From positions 57,898,964-57,962,963 of the forward strand of contig CM019692.1 of the NCBI GenBank assembly GCA_009760885.1: a stretch of 64,000 nucleotides of DNA, read 5' to 3'. Under the pieces are notes generated by a model. The model saw only the letters and a list, made by a program, of their open reading frames with translations. It was not told the DNA's origin and made no database searches. Of the stretch, positions 16,001 through 31,000 are shown in pieces. The DNA comes from Achatina immaculata. Taxonomy: Eukaryota > Mollusca > Gastropoda > Stylommatophora > Achatinidae. Positions within the stretch are counted from its first letter, which is position 1; each line of letters opens with the position of its first letter. The position numbers were made by a program, and so were the translations under genes.

Positions 16001-19000
16001 AACAAAGCTGATGAATAACACGAAATATCAGAAACTGTGGGAGACATGGTCGTCGATACATTCAGTAATTGCACATGATGATGATGATACCAACAGGTGT
16101 CTACTCCAGTAACCAGACAGCAGTGGCAGAAGTTTAAAGCTGCACACATTAATATTTTCGCCTTCAGCAATGTTCTTACGTTGAAAAGCTTTGCAGTTGG
16201 TTCTCTTTGGTCAAAAACCAAAAGTCATAGCGGGAATTGTTATTCAGCAGTTAGAAGAAAACCATGTGGATTAAATCTGCGTGAGCAGATGGTGGTGAAT
16301 GTGATCTTGTACTTGTACGAACTCCCTGTAACTGCGAGCTGTTGTTCTTTGCAGCCGATGCTGTAGAGATGTTGAGGCACAGCATCGTATCAGCGTGGGA
16401 GCGGGTTATGGCGGCTAGTTTTCCAGTCCCGGAGTACAGCTAAAAAGCAGGGGGTGTGCAATTCTTCTTTAGCAGACTCCACCACCATGGGGACTATGGC
16501 GATCCTTGCCCCGTTAGCCAGGCTAGATCTATTACTGGGGGTACCACGGAGAAGAAAAAGGAATGGCAACCAGACATAAACACCCGTTCATGGGAATGTT
16601 GTTTGTGTTATCTCCCATTCCCAGTTTTTGTTTGAAGCAATTCACATTTAGCTCCCTTGTTTGAGGAAATATAATTTATGTCTAAATGTATATAAACCGT
16701 ACATTCATATAATTTTTCACAATATTAATACAAGAATCTTTAAAAAGCATAATCAAAGTAAAATATTTTAATATTTTAAAGAAAAATTTATCAGTTACTG
16801 AGTACTGTTAAAATCATATGGCAGCTATTAAAATTTTCTGACAACCCTAACAAATATAACCTGATTTTTGATGACCCGTTTTGACGCAAAGTATCATTAA
16901 GATCATACTTTTAGGGATCATTTCTAAAGTATGTATTGCCGAGACGTCGCGCAAATTTGCACGGCAACCAAACCACGATGACGAGGTCGAGCCACTTCCT
17001 CTGAGCGTGAAGCTGGCCCTGGGATAATCACTGCTCTTGTGATGATCCTAAGGTCCATTGAGGATCGTTCCTCTCCTCCCTTAGCGGGGAGTAGGAGGAG
17101 GAAGTGGCGATCTGAGTGGTTTCTTATAATCAAAATGTCATGAATGGTCGAATAGGTTGTATAAAATTGGAAAAAAGTAGGAGCAGCTTTATTACTTAAC
17201 GATTACAAAGTTGTGACGTTTCGGCGTGAGCCTTAATCATACAAAAACATACAGGACGAAGAAATAGGGAGAGGAGATAAAGTATAGATTTACATGAATA
17301 CTGTAAAAGAAAAAAAAAAGTACTTAGCTGTAAATTGCAAGGTGTGGCTTGTCTGGCGGTGTGTGTCAGGAATGGATCTGGTAGGACGTGGAAATTGTTT
17401 AAATAGAGACCTGTGACATGTGGTCGGTGGGTTGTAACTGGGAGTGGTGGATGGGGAACCGGGGAGGGGAGAGAGAGTGACGCACTACTGGCCTAGCTAG
17501 GAGAATTTGAAACAGGTGATTGGGGAAGAGGTGTTGCAGAGAAGAGGGGTTGCTGAGAAAATAGCGGGGTTGCAGAGTGATGCTGTGAGGAAGTTTGAAA
17601 AGTAAAAAGGGGTGGATTTAGTGGAGAGGTACTATAATGATTGAAGAAGATGATGTTACGTGTAACTAAACAGCGAGTTTAACCCATGTGGTTCCAGCGT
17701 CCCATAATTTTGAATGCAGCGGTTCTCAAGTGCCAGGCGGCTTGTGTCATCTGCGTGACATTGTTTAATGGCTGTTACCAGAAAATCAGATTTGCCTCTG
17801 TGGTTGGGGCCATTGAAATGATTTGGGACTGGTTTCGAAGCATGCTGGGTGATGTCGTATAGATGTTTTTGCATGCGGTCCCCTAATCTGAGGCCAGTCT
17901 CACCGATATATGTTATCCTGCATATTTTGCACACGAATAGGTTCTCTGGTGAGTGAGTGCTTTTACTCTTCTTCTGCGTTCGCATAGTGCTTTTACCAAA
18001 GGTAACTCAGGAATCTTATCTTATATCCTTCCCGTGCCGTTAAACGTCACATAGGGCTCGCAAAGTAGTTTGCCACTTTTTCGTGTCTTCGGCGAGTCTA
18101 TCAACCTAATCAATGGATTTTATGCCTGTTAATTTGGCCTCTCTTAACAATGATCTCTTCAGAGTTTCACGTCGTCTGCCTCTTTTTCTTTGGCCTGTTA
18201 TGTTCCACTTGATAGCTTGTTTCGGGATTCTCTGATAATTTCTTTTCATCAAGTGACCAACAAATGTCCATCTCCTTTTCTTGATCACCCATGAGACTTG
18301 TTGTTCAGTCATCTGTCTTATCTCTGCATTATTCTTAAATTCGTTCCACTTGATGCCGAGTATTTTCCTTAGGCATTTGTTTTCAAAAGAGTAATTTCTT
18401 GTCTATTTCTTTAGTTGTTTTCCAGCTTTTGTATGCATAAATGAGGGTGGATATTACATTTGAATTGAATAGTCTTAACTTGGATTTACAGGAATGTTAA
18501 CAACTCATTTATTAATCAAGGATTAATGCTTTTAGCAACTGCCTAACACTTAACGCTGCAGAGATTCCCAAGGCGAAATTTTGGTCGGAGCCAGGAAGTG
18601 GTCTTTTTATCTGTGGTAAAAACCTTAACTCCAAAAGCTTCAAAATTAGTTTAAATTACCTAGTATTACCTTATGTGGGTTGATCAGAATTGATCAGATA
18701 ATTTGATTGACCAGAGTCTAAAACCGGACCAGTGAAATGTATTTGGTGGCAGCATATGTCAGTTTATATACCGATGATCATAGAATGAACAAAACTTGCA
18801 AAACTGAACAGGAGCTAACAAAAAAAACTCTCCCAGACAGATCAGTCAAGACATCTCAGTTTACAGATCAGTATGTGACTGCTAAGTTTTGATTTTGAAT
18901 CATTGCACAAATGTAATAGATTAATAACGTCTTGTGAAAGTAAGTGTGAATATACTTGATGATTTATAAGGATAATCGTGATGTTTCTTAAGTCTCTGTG

Positions 19001-22000
19001 AAATTTAAACAGTTGATATACATACAGTAGCCATCACTAAAATAAGAGCAATGAACAATAAAGTTTCATGAACAGCAACAGCAAAAGAAAAAAGAGAGTT
19101 CATGCAAATCTGCATGGCAACCAAACCACGATGAAGAGGTCGATGAAGAGGTCGAGCCACCTCCTCTGCTCGTGTGATGATCCAAAGGATCAGTGAGGAT
19201 CGTTCTTCATCCCTTAGTGGATAGCAGGAGGAGGAAGTGCTGACCTGGGTGGTCTCTTTTAAATAAAATAATATGAGTGGTGAAACACATGGAGAAAATG
19301 TGATGACAGGAGATTGCTCTCTCTAGACACTCTCAAGGTAAACTTCCCTTTTCATCTGTTCAAGGCCATTGTCATGAGCAAACCTTTTCGTTCTGTATAA
19401 TTACAATGACTATATTTAGAAACTGGTTATAGATGATCTGCGTTTATAGGTAACAACCTTTATTCCACATACTGACACACTTTTGTGACCACACGCAAGC
19501 CCAACCAAGCCACTACAATAAATAAATATATACTGGCTTAAATTTTGTGCTTTGTAAGTGTAACTTTTTTGTGCAAATAATGTCTTATTCTAAAAAAAAT
19601 CTTGTAAATTTAACTGTCTTTACTGAATGTTCATAATATTTTACATTAATTTTATGAAGACTGAAAAAAACGCAGAAAGGCAAATATTACGTATTTTGAG
19701 AGATTCTGACATACAAGCATCTAAGACCTAGACATCCTGACAGAAGTCCTATCACTAGCAAGCACAGTACTCACTTTACAGTGAATATTTACCTACAGTG
19801 TCATCCAAGGAAATGAAGAGGCAGATAGACTGGCAAAAGAGGAAGGAAAAATGCAATAGATCAATAGATGTACAATGTAAGAAGAAACAAAAGACAGTTA
19901 AAAGCCATATATAAAGACAAATGAATAAAACACTATCCCAAAGCAAAAACAGGTAATGAATAAACTCTCAAGGAATGATCAACTGACAATCTTCTGACTA
20001 AGAACAAGACACTGGTGGCTGAGAAACTATCAGTACTAGAAGCAGAAAATTGGCTCAGCATACCTGTGTGCCTGCAGCAAATAGCAGCACACCTCATCAC
20101 ATTCTCAGAAGTTGCCAGCTACACATCTCACTTAGGCAAAGGACTGGCCACCCCCCCCCCCCCCCCACCACCACCACCACCACTACCACAGGAGAAACTC
20201 TAAGGTGGTGCTGAAAACTTCTTGTGTTTGTGAGAGATTGGTGTCAATGTCTGTGCAAATGATGAAGAAACATTTACGCTACATTAGTATTTTGACACAT
20301 TGCTAAGGCACATTGAAAAAGTGTCACAACAGTTTATATACTGCATACTTAATAAGTTGCTGCTGCATAGATTTGTCAGATTGTCAGATCCTGAAATACT
20401 GGACTGAACTTAGATAGCTTGCATCATAAATGATGGCCTCTGTGTGCTACATTTGGCATGATAGAAATAAGTCTTCTGTAATTTTCAGATTTTTACGGAG
20501 CTGTTGCATGTGAAAGTTAAGATAAATGCAAAAAGAAAAAAAAGGTGATGTATGTATTGTGCATTCAACAAAAAAAAAAAATATTAGTTCTACCATAAAA
20601 AGGACATATGAGAAGTAAGAGATGAAGAAATAATGTTCTCACAATAAACACCAGATCAACTTTCACAGGCATTTTCAGCCTTTCATCCATTTTAATCCTT
20701 TTTCTTTTTCCTTGACTTTTTATCATCTCTCACAATGTTTTTCTTTCACATCAATTTCTGTTGTTTCTCATATTCCTCAGTTGGTAGCTGGTAGCTCTTG
20801 TACTTTTAAATTTCTATACGTTTTTAAAAAAAATTTGTCAGAAAAAAGATTACTCTATATTAGATAAAGATCAATGAGACAGACTTTACGGGATCAGGTA
20901 AATAAAAGTGTCTTGATTAAACTGAATTCACTTTTATAATTCAGTTTTGACTGTCATCTCACAGAACAACCAGATCTAAATGTGGCCCCAACTGTTGGGT
21001 TTCGAAATGTCAAGTTTTCTCATTCAAACTTTGATGTCACTGTTTTTGATGTTGGTGGTGGAAAGAACATTCGTCCCATATGGAAGACCTATTTTGGAGA
21101 AGTGTTTGGACTGCTGTTCGTTATAGACTCCAGCTCACCTTCCCAGTTGTCTGAAGTACGAGATGTGTTTGAGGACACACTGGCACATCCACAGGTGTCT
21201 GGCAAGCCAGTGCTCATGTAAGTATGGCCATGGTCTGAAATAAGAGCAGTACAACAAGAATGTAAGATTTATTCCATCACTCCATCCATCCGTATCCTTA
21301 GGTAGTGATCAGTGAAGCAATCACAGCCAACATGTCTTGTAAAAAAAAAAAAAAAGGTATAAATAACACCATCATGCCATAAAGGCACCTTGAGAATATG
21401 GTGTTAGTGCTTATAAATTTCATTCACCAGTTCACACACTAGAAGGTGATGTGGTCAGCACCAAGCTTAGTTGCATTACTTCCCAGCTCTAAGAGGACCT
21501 AGGTATCTGTTTCTACAACTGTGTGCATTACTTCCCAACTCTAAGAGGACCTAGGTATCTATTTCTACAGCTGTGTGCATTACTTCCCAACTCTAAGAGG
21601 ACCTAGGTATCTATTTCTACAACTGTGTGCATTACTTCCCAACTCTAAGAGGACCTAGGTATCTGTTTCTACAACTGTGTGCATTACTTCCCAAATCTAA
21701 GAGTACCTAGGTATCTATCTGTATCTGTTTCCTAGGTATCTATTTCTACAACTGTGTGCATTACTTCCCAACTCTAAGAGGACCTAGGTATCTGTTTCTA
21801 CAACTGTATGCATTCCTTCCCAACTCTAAGAGGACCTATGTATCTGTTTCTACAACTGTGTGCATTACTTCCCAACTCTAAGAGGACCTAGGTATCTATC
21901 TGTATCTGTTTCCTAGGTATCTACAGCTGTGTAACTGGGACACCTTGGCTGAACTTGAGCCACGAACCTTGCCATGAGAGAACTTTGCTATTCAGGCGTC

Positions 22001-25000
22001 CCATATGACCCATGGTATCAGCAAACATTTTATTTTAATGATTTTTTTGTTTATATGTAATCCATAAATATATATTTTTGTTTAGGTTGTATAAATGCCA
22101 AACTTTTTTGCAAACTAGCTTTCCTGACTCAGATTGTTTCATTATCATATAGCACTGATGCACAATGACACTTGTGTGTTCTTTGCTTCAGACTTGCCAA
22201 CAAAGTGGACAAAGCTGAGCATATGAAAGAGACCGACATTGTTAATGGACTTCACTTTGAGAATGCTGCCAATGCTAACAACTGCCCTGCAAAGCTGGTA
22301 TTAATTTTTGTTTTTTTATCACTCATAATTGTTTTTTGTAATAATTTTTCACCTTGCATCATGTTAACTTCAAATATTGATTTATCTCATCACTTTTTGA
22401 AGGACTTGAATATATGTGTATAATGGTAAAGGTAAAGTTCCTGTTTCCATTGCAATAAGACATATTGGGGAATACAGTGTTAGGCCTGTAATTTTCATGA
22501 CCTTCGGAATATGAAAGTGTGATGTGGTTAGTATCACACCTGGCCACATTACCATTTTTAGAGGCTGGATGAACCTCGGAGCTATATATATATATATATA
22601 TATTAGATAATAGTAAAGTAAAAAGTAAAGGTAATTCTGTCATGCCTTAGAGGCACATAGGGATATGGTGTTAGTGCCCATATTTTCCTTGACCTGTCAT
22701 CACACTAGAGGGTGATATGGTCAGTATCATGCCTGGCCGCCTTTCATTCCCCAAGTCCAGAAGAAGTTGGGTACCCATTTCTACAGCTGGGTGACTGTGG
22801 TGCCTCCGGCCAGATTCGAACCCCCGACCTTTGCCATGAGAGACCAATGTACTAACCACTTCACCACTCAGACATCCTTTATAATAGGTGAAAGGAAAAT
22901 TATTGGATAGAAAGATATGGACAGGTTACAATAAATAGACTAGCAGTTGCCTGGCTGCATACAAGTCAAAAAGCATAGTCCAGATCAGAGGATGTTACTT
23001 GTAATGTACTGTACTTAAGTAGGTATATGTTATTTGTTGTGTACTGTACATATGAAAATTGTATTTAAAAATTCATATTCTTAGGTGATGGTGTCAGCTT
23101 TGATGGGTGTTGGCAGTAAAATGGATAAAGAAATCAGTCGTGGACTTCAGTGGTTGCTTGATAAGATCCGCAGCTCATTAGCTTCCCTTGAACCAAGGAT
23201 TGAAGAGGAGATGAAAACAACAAAATTGACCAGGGATAAAGAGAGAGAGGACAGAAAGAATCGTGTTAAAAAGCAGCGTGAAGAGAGGTGGGCTAATTGT
23301 AAGCATATTTACGTCACATGTTTTTCACATACTCCACAAAATATTACCATACAATAGTTAGTGTTTAAGTATATAACTATACACGAAGCACTGCAGTAAA
23401 GCTGTGATACCAGAATGTATAAACTAGGAAAAATGTAGGAACAGCTTTATTACTTAACAACTACAAAGTTGTGACGTTTCGGCGTGAGCCTTAATCATAC
23501 AAAAACATACAGGATGAAGAAATAGAGAGAGGAGATAAAGTATAGATTCACATGAATACTATTAAAAAAAAATATATTAAAAAGAGTACTTAGCTGTAAA
23601 TTGTAAGGTGTGACTTGTCCGGCGGTGTGTGTCAGGACGTCTACTAAATTGGAGGAAGTTATCTCTATAGCAACCATGGCACGGAAAGAGTTAGAATAGA
23701 AAGGTTTGTAATTCAGACATCCTCTCTCTTGTCTCATCAGTGCTGAAGATACATGGGGGTGCTGGTAGCAAGTGATTTCCACTTCACTTGGTTCGCTATC
23801 TTCTTAACAGTCTCCTATGTCAGTTAATTCATTCATAAAATGTAAAGGTAAAATTCCCTTTTCCATGCCATTAAGGCATATTGGGGAATACGGTGTTAGG
23901 CCCGCATTTTCCATGACCTTCATCTCATGAAAGTGTGATGTGGTCAGTATCACGTCTGGCCATTTTACCTTCCCAGATTTCTCTGGTACTTATTTTTAGA
24001 GGCTGGGTGAACCCCTGGGCCTTTTTGGTGTGTATCAGAAAAAAATCCCACTGCTGGGACTGAACCCAGTACCACCAGATTAATAAACCGAGCGCCTAAC
24101 CGCTCAGCCAACCAGACCGCCAGATATGCATATACATAATTTTAATTACTGTTTTGATTGTGCATGGAAAAAAATTAATGAAATTTTAAAAACTTAATTC
24201 TCCTAGATCTCTGACATCACAATTACTTCTACTGAGAATAATTATAACTTTTTTTTTGACATTCCAGTTAATTCTTTAGAAAATATAACTGTTCACATTA
24301 GGATATAGTTTTTATAATGTTGTTATCATGACAACTCATAGTGACCTTTTAAAGCAAAACAAATATCTCATTTGCTGACTTATTTTGTAATGGCAGTGTA
24401 TATTTATCATAATAAATGTCTGTGGTACGCATAGAACACAGTATATAAACAATAATACCTCTCTGTGGATAGGGAGAATGTAAGCATTTATTAATTAACA
24501 CAGTGGAATATGTATTTTATTAATTTTTGTTGAGTTACTGTCAGAAGAAACAATATTCAAGACCCTTGCAATAGGAAAATTATACATTTTTGATGCATTT
24601 AGGACAAGTTGTTCACAATTGAGATGAACATATGTGGAATGTCATAATTTGTGATAAAAAAAATAAAACAAAATGGCATCAGAGAACTGCATCTGACAGT
24701 TCCATCTCTTTAGCATTTTGACCAGTTTTGCTGAGTGATGTCCACCTTGTGATCACTACTGACTACATTGAGTGTTTGTTGAACAAATGGAGCGAATAAT
24801 GAGGATCTCTTCATAGAAAGCATTTTTGAGGCATGTTTAATGCTTTTATCTCATATAAATTATACCATTTCATAGCAGAATGGATTAATTCTTGAAAACA
24901 TCAGAATCTGTTATTGAATATTAATCCAACATAACATTAATTTTCTGATGATTTTTATCAAAAAACAAAAATTAATTTTATGGCAGTTTTTTGTGAAGAT

Positions 25001-28000
25001 ATTCTGTCAGTTCTTTTGTAAACACGATACTATTTTTGTTTGTTTGTTGTGAACGTTGCTATCTTGAAATCCAAATTGGCATCCAGATTTTCAAAGTTCC
25101 TATTATACCTGAAAGAGTCCTTCTACAGCCTCCTTGTTACTAGATAATGAAAATGAATGTACCAGAGGTTTGACTCAGTTAACAGAGCCAGCAAAACCAG
25201 ACCACTGCCTCACAACATGCTTCTAGAAACAGCCTGAATTTCTTCTGCATGAGCAAAGGGTTTTGGATTAGCACGCTCTCTCTGATTGTGGAGGCTAGCA
25301 AAAAGCCTGATCCTGGGTTCATGCAAGGAACTGAAAAAAAAAAGTCACTTCAGCCAACTGCAGGGATGTATATGTGCGGTAAATCTCACGAGACTTACGC
25401 AGTTTCTTTGTCCATTTGAGCTTATACCAAACCTGACTCAGTACATGTGTTTCAAGATCACCACCAAAGCACTGACTGAAGATAACTGAGGTTCCTAGCT
25501 GCAGGGAAGTAGAACAACAATTTACAGTACCAAGATATGATTGATTGACTGTAAATCTCTTTCCTTTGTATCTCTTGCAAAGATTTGATCAGATGTGTTT
25601 GTTCCATCAGGGAGAAGGCTGAAGAGTTAGAAATAACTCAGCTTGGTCTTAGCACTAAAGAGGAGAGTGAGACAGATGACATAATTGTTGGTGATCCGTT
25701 TAAAGTTTTGGACTTAGAAGAGTTAAAGAAAAAGGTAATGCTGTCACTTGTGATGTATGTAGAACTGGATTTCACTTTATGAGATATTTTTTGTTTACTG
25801 TATGTACTGTTATTGTCCACTTTGTTGAGAGGCCTACAGGAGAGCTGTTAGGGAGGCAAAGTTCCGCAAGGGTCATGCAAATGACTGAATGACTGACTGA
25901 CTATCCACTTTGTGCTTATGGTAATTGTGGAGAGAATCTGTAACTTAGATATGTGGTTCCCAGAGTGCACTGTAATGCCCCACTGTGGACAGTGGGAAGA
26001 TACAAGGAGGCTGTGGTTGAAAAGAGGACAGTAGGGAGCATCTGAACAAATTGAGTGAAACAATTTTTTTTGTGGGATGGGGGAAGACACTAGGAATGAA
26101 CTAACTTTATTTTCAAAGGATGAAGAATTGAGCACATACACCCATCTGGCTTTCTGTCCATCATTGTGGCTAGAGAGGAAAGGGGGTGGAAGTATAAACT
26201 GGGGAACCATTGACTTAGATGTGATAACTTTATGTGTGAAGCATCAATGCTGTTGACTTGATCACATAATCTAAAACAAGTCATATTATTTCCATTTCTT
26301 GTTATTTTTTTTTTAATTCTTTTTTTTTTTTTTCAAATTATAGTTCACTTCTGATACTCATCAAATGAAATTCACAAGTATCACATTGAGATATCTCTGA
26401 AAGCATTTTACACAAAGTTTCAAAAATGTCAAATCGTCTACATTTCTCACACAGTACTGGTAATCATGTTTCGTCTTGAAATGCTGTCTTCTCTTTGTCC
26501 TAAACTGCTTCTGCTTCTAAACTGCTTCTCCACATCCTGAATGTCTGTTGGCTCTGTTTGTCCATCTGCTCCACCTGTCATTGCTCTGTTTTTTTTTTAT
26601 TTACTTAATTTCAGAAATAAGCAACATGACAGTTTCATACATAAATTTTACATAATAATTATGGTAAAATAATGTGTTATAGGGATGAAGATGATCTGTG
26701 ATGAGTTTTACAATGCCATGATGGGAGTGTTGGTGAAAATAGGATCTAACATATGTTGTTTCTAACTATATTTCTGATTGATGAGGCCAGGATGAACAAA
26801 AAAAAGGCATACATCATATGATTGTAGTCTTATCACAGTATACAGTAGCTGCCTAATTACTAATTTGACATGCACGTCAGTTTTTGTTGAAAAATGTACA
26901 AAATTCTCCTGTTAAAAACCTGTTCTCAAACATTGCCCTATTTCTGCATAACCACACAAGATACCCAAATTCTGCCAAGAGGATGATGGACTGTCTGTTT
27001 CTTATCTGAGGGATAGTGTTCAATGTGATTGTTCTATACATATCTGCTTTCTCTGTTGTTCTTGTTGCTATTTCTTGAGTCAAAGAGTTTTAAAGCTAAA
27101 GACACAGTTTTGCACAGAAATAAGATGTGTTCTTCTGTTTCTTATGTGTTTTTTCTACATAGTTTACATCTGATAGGTCTGTTGGTTCTGCAGGTGACCC
27201 CTTGTGTGGCCGGTTTCACGTTGAACAGTAGTCTATATGTGATCTCTCGTGCACTTGGGGTGATTTCTGTCTTGTGTAGGTTTTGAAATGTTTGTATGTA
27301 GTCAGTGATGAAGTATTTGTGTCCTCTCTTTATTCTGTCCTGTAATGGTGGCTACTGTTTTCTGACCTGGTATTTGTAGGTGACTGATGTTTTCATGTGT
27401 ATTAAATTTTCAAGACCTGTTACACTTTGTATGAATTGTCCATAGAAGAGCAGCATGGTACGAAAGTGATGGGGATGTGCGTTGATTAATTTACTAAATT
27501 TGATTAATCTCAGCCCAATATAGTAGTGGGTTAGTGTGTGGTTGTGTGGCTGTTGGATGATTTGTCCCACATATTTAATCCTGAGTGCCTGTATCTTTGT
27601 TTTTATGTCTTGTAAGGAGATGCCCCCTCTTTTCTTGTCTTTTAAGGAGATGCCTCCTCTTTTCTTGTCTTGTAAGGAGATGCCTCCTCTTTTCTTTTCT
27701 TGTAAGGAGATGCCTCTTCTTTTTTTGTCTTGTTAAGGAGATGACCTCATCTTTTCTTGTCTTGCATCAAAGTTTTTTGTTGGATGCTGTGTATGGTGTG
27801 TCAGAAAATAAAGTCACTAACCACTGAATTTATTTCTTTGAGTGACTGTTAGATAGGGGGAAATGTTTGCTGTGTATATCAGTTGTGGGATGACACAGGT
27901 ATCGACTGCAATACTTCTGCCAAATATGGCGGTGGTTTTATATTTGTGTATTTCCAGAATGTTTTTGATTTTCTCAATTATACTCGTATTTTGCCATGTT

Positions 28001-31000
28001 GCTTTGCTCTTATTTGACGGCGTGGCTATAAACAAAATTCCATATATTTTGATTTCGTTGACTTGTATTAATGTAAATGGGGTCTGTTTTGTTGACCCAC
28101 CTGCCTAAACCCATTATGTGTGATCTGTGAATGTTTATCCTGGCCCCGCTGCCTTGTCTGAACTCTGTATGTGTCTAGTATATTCCTGATAGAGGAGATA
28201 GTGGACGGGAAGAAGATTGTGTCGTCAGTGTAGACCAACAACTTTCTCTCTCCCATCCCAGGAATAAAGATTCCTTTGACTGGTGTCTCCTGTCTGATTC
28301 TCTCCAGGAGTGGCTCTAGATTTAGTACATACAACAGGGGTGAGAGTGGGCAGCCCTGACGTATGGATCTGGCTGGTGTAATTGACTCATTTAGGGTGTG
28401 GTTTACTAAAATTTTGGTTTGTTGTATAGATTTCTAACCCAGTCTCTAAAATAGTTTCCAAAGTTACATCCAAAATTACATTTAGACAAGATTTTCTGGA
28501 GGAAAGAATGTGAAACTTTGTTAAAGGCCTTCTCTTGGTCCAGTGATAAAATTGCTGACTTGCTGTTCTTGTGAGAGTACTGAATAACATCTCTTAGAAA
28601 ATGTGAATGAGTATTCATTAAAAACCTTGATTAAGACTGGTCCTAGAATATGGAAGAATTTCTGATAGAACTCAGCGGGTAAGGAGATTTGTTCTTTTGG
28701 AGTGTGTTAAGCACATTCCATAGGTTGTCTAGCATGAGTGGGCTGTCAGATGTTTGTTTGTCCTCTTCAGAAAGTTGTCTGGCGTAGTTCAAGACTTTGT
28801 TTTGTGTGTCTTCTGACTGACTTTTGCCTTCAAAGTATAGATGTTTGTAAAGGTCATGACAGGTTCCTTCCTGTGTGAAGGTGTTTGATTCCTGATTTGG
28901 TTCTTTGAAACCAGTTTTCTGATGTTCTGCCACCTGTCATATGTTTTCGTGGGGTGCATGGTGACTTGTTGGTTTTCTTCGGATCTGTGGTGGTTATCGG
29001 GCGCCGTCTCTTTTTTCTATCGTTTTCAACTAGCTTAAAGCCATCATCTTTGGCGGGTTCTGGACCTGGCTCTCAATTGTCGGAGGCTGGATCTTGAGGG
29101 TTCACATGGATTGTGGCAGGTCATTCTTCGATTCTTATGTCTGTAGACATGTGTTGCTGTCTTATAGTGTCTCTTGGCACTGTTTTAGCTTTTTTTTTGG
29201 GGGGGGGGGGGAGGGGGCATTTGTTAGCCCGATGAGCATCATTGCCACAATTTGAGCATGATGTATTCCCATCTGTAGTGTGATGATGATTTTCAATTCT
29301 TTTGTACCACTGGAGTTGTCTGTAAGTGTGTAATGCGGTATCTCCTGTTTCAGTCTGTACAGAAAAGACCGCTTATCATGGGCTTTTTCAACTTGAGTCA
29401 CTTCAGCCTCCTCATTGGCCATCAAGAATACAACAAGGCACTTGACTATTTGCATGTTTGTTGCTGGAGACATCCAGTGTAGCATCCCTTTCACGTGCTT
29501 CTTGTCCAAGTGTTCAGTAACGATTTTTAGCTCAGATTCCTAAAGCTGGAGGGTTTTCCCATGCAAGAAATTGCAATGGATAATGTGGGCTGCTTGTCTG
29601 AAGGTGATGAACCACTTTGTTTGACTTTCACATCGGCTGAGAGTTACCACACCTTTGGCCCCAAGTCCTACTGGTCTGGCTAGGATACTCTACGTGTAAT
29701 TGTATGACACTCTTGTAGCATTTTGTGCACTCACAGTGATGACAAGCCTTCCAGGGTGCTCCTCCTGACTGCAGTCCATGTATTCTTCAGCATTGTAAGT
29801 GAATCTTGGAATATCCATTTTTGGTGTTGACAGAAAAAACAAAGAAAAACACGATCTAAAACATATGTCCGAGAAAGGCACCAAAATCCGATTGATCATG
29901 ATATATGTCGTCGCTCCCGTCTATCTTTCTATTTTTCTTTTCTCTGTCCTCTTTTTAAAAAAAAATTCATTGTTAGTTTTCTATTCTTACAGGAGCAACA
30001 GCTGAAGAAAGCAAAACTGCTGAAGCAGGCAAGGATGAAAGAACTGGGATTGAGCAAAGACAGGGAACAAAATAACACCGATGCTAGTTACACTAGTGCT
30101 ACAAGAGATGGTCTTGAGGCTAAGCAGCCTAATACAAAAATTAAAATGAAGCTCTCTGACTTGTCAGATGGCTCTTACCAGGGTCAGAAAGACACAGAGA
30201 ACATAGTTTCAGCAGCAAGTTTGTCTGGTCGCCACACCAAAGCATCCACTTTACCTCCCTTGGAATCACAGGTGTCTCATCACGACATGTCCCTGAACAT
30301 TAATCAAAAAAGGCACAGAAAAAAGAAAAGATTAACTGATTATCATCTGAAGTCTTTGAATACTAGTGACCCAACTCCATCACCTGGAGGTGACTCTGCT
30401 GGAGGGCAAGGGTTGTTTCTTGATTACTCTGACTTGCAGGTGAAAGAGACACCTTCTCGTGATATCACGCCTCATTTTAGCACATCAGGGAAAACTAGAT
30501 TTGTCAAGGTTGGAATGAGTGATGAGGATGAATATGGAATTAATTCTAGCAGAAGCAGTGAAATGAAACAGTCAGTCACGTATGATGATGTTAGTGACTT
30601 TAATTGTTCTCAGAAATATGGAGAAGCTACTAATATATATTCATCAAAGGAAGATGAATACAGCACTAATCTGACTGGCCATAACAAATTTCCTACTGAG
30701 AAGGATACCAGAACCTATGTGTATCAAAGATCAATAAACACAATCCCGTCTCTTCGTTCAAACAGATCTGATGCTACCAGTGAACTTAGTGACAGCAAGA
30801 ATCAAAATTATTCAGGCACAGCTGAAACAGCAAATCAAGACCAAAGCTTAAAAAATGAGCTTACCCCAACAAACAGCAGTAGATCCACAAACTCACGTAA
30901 AAAAAAGAAGAACCCTTTAGTCAGACAACCAGAAGAGGAAGACAATGATAGCTTTGCATCTCACACCACTCTAAAGGAGACCCTACGCTTTCCACTAAAC

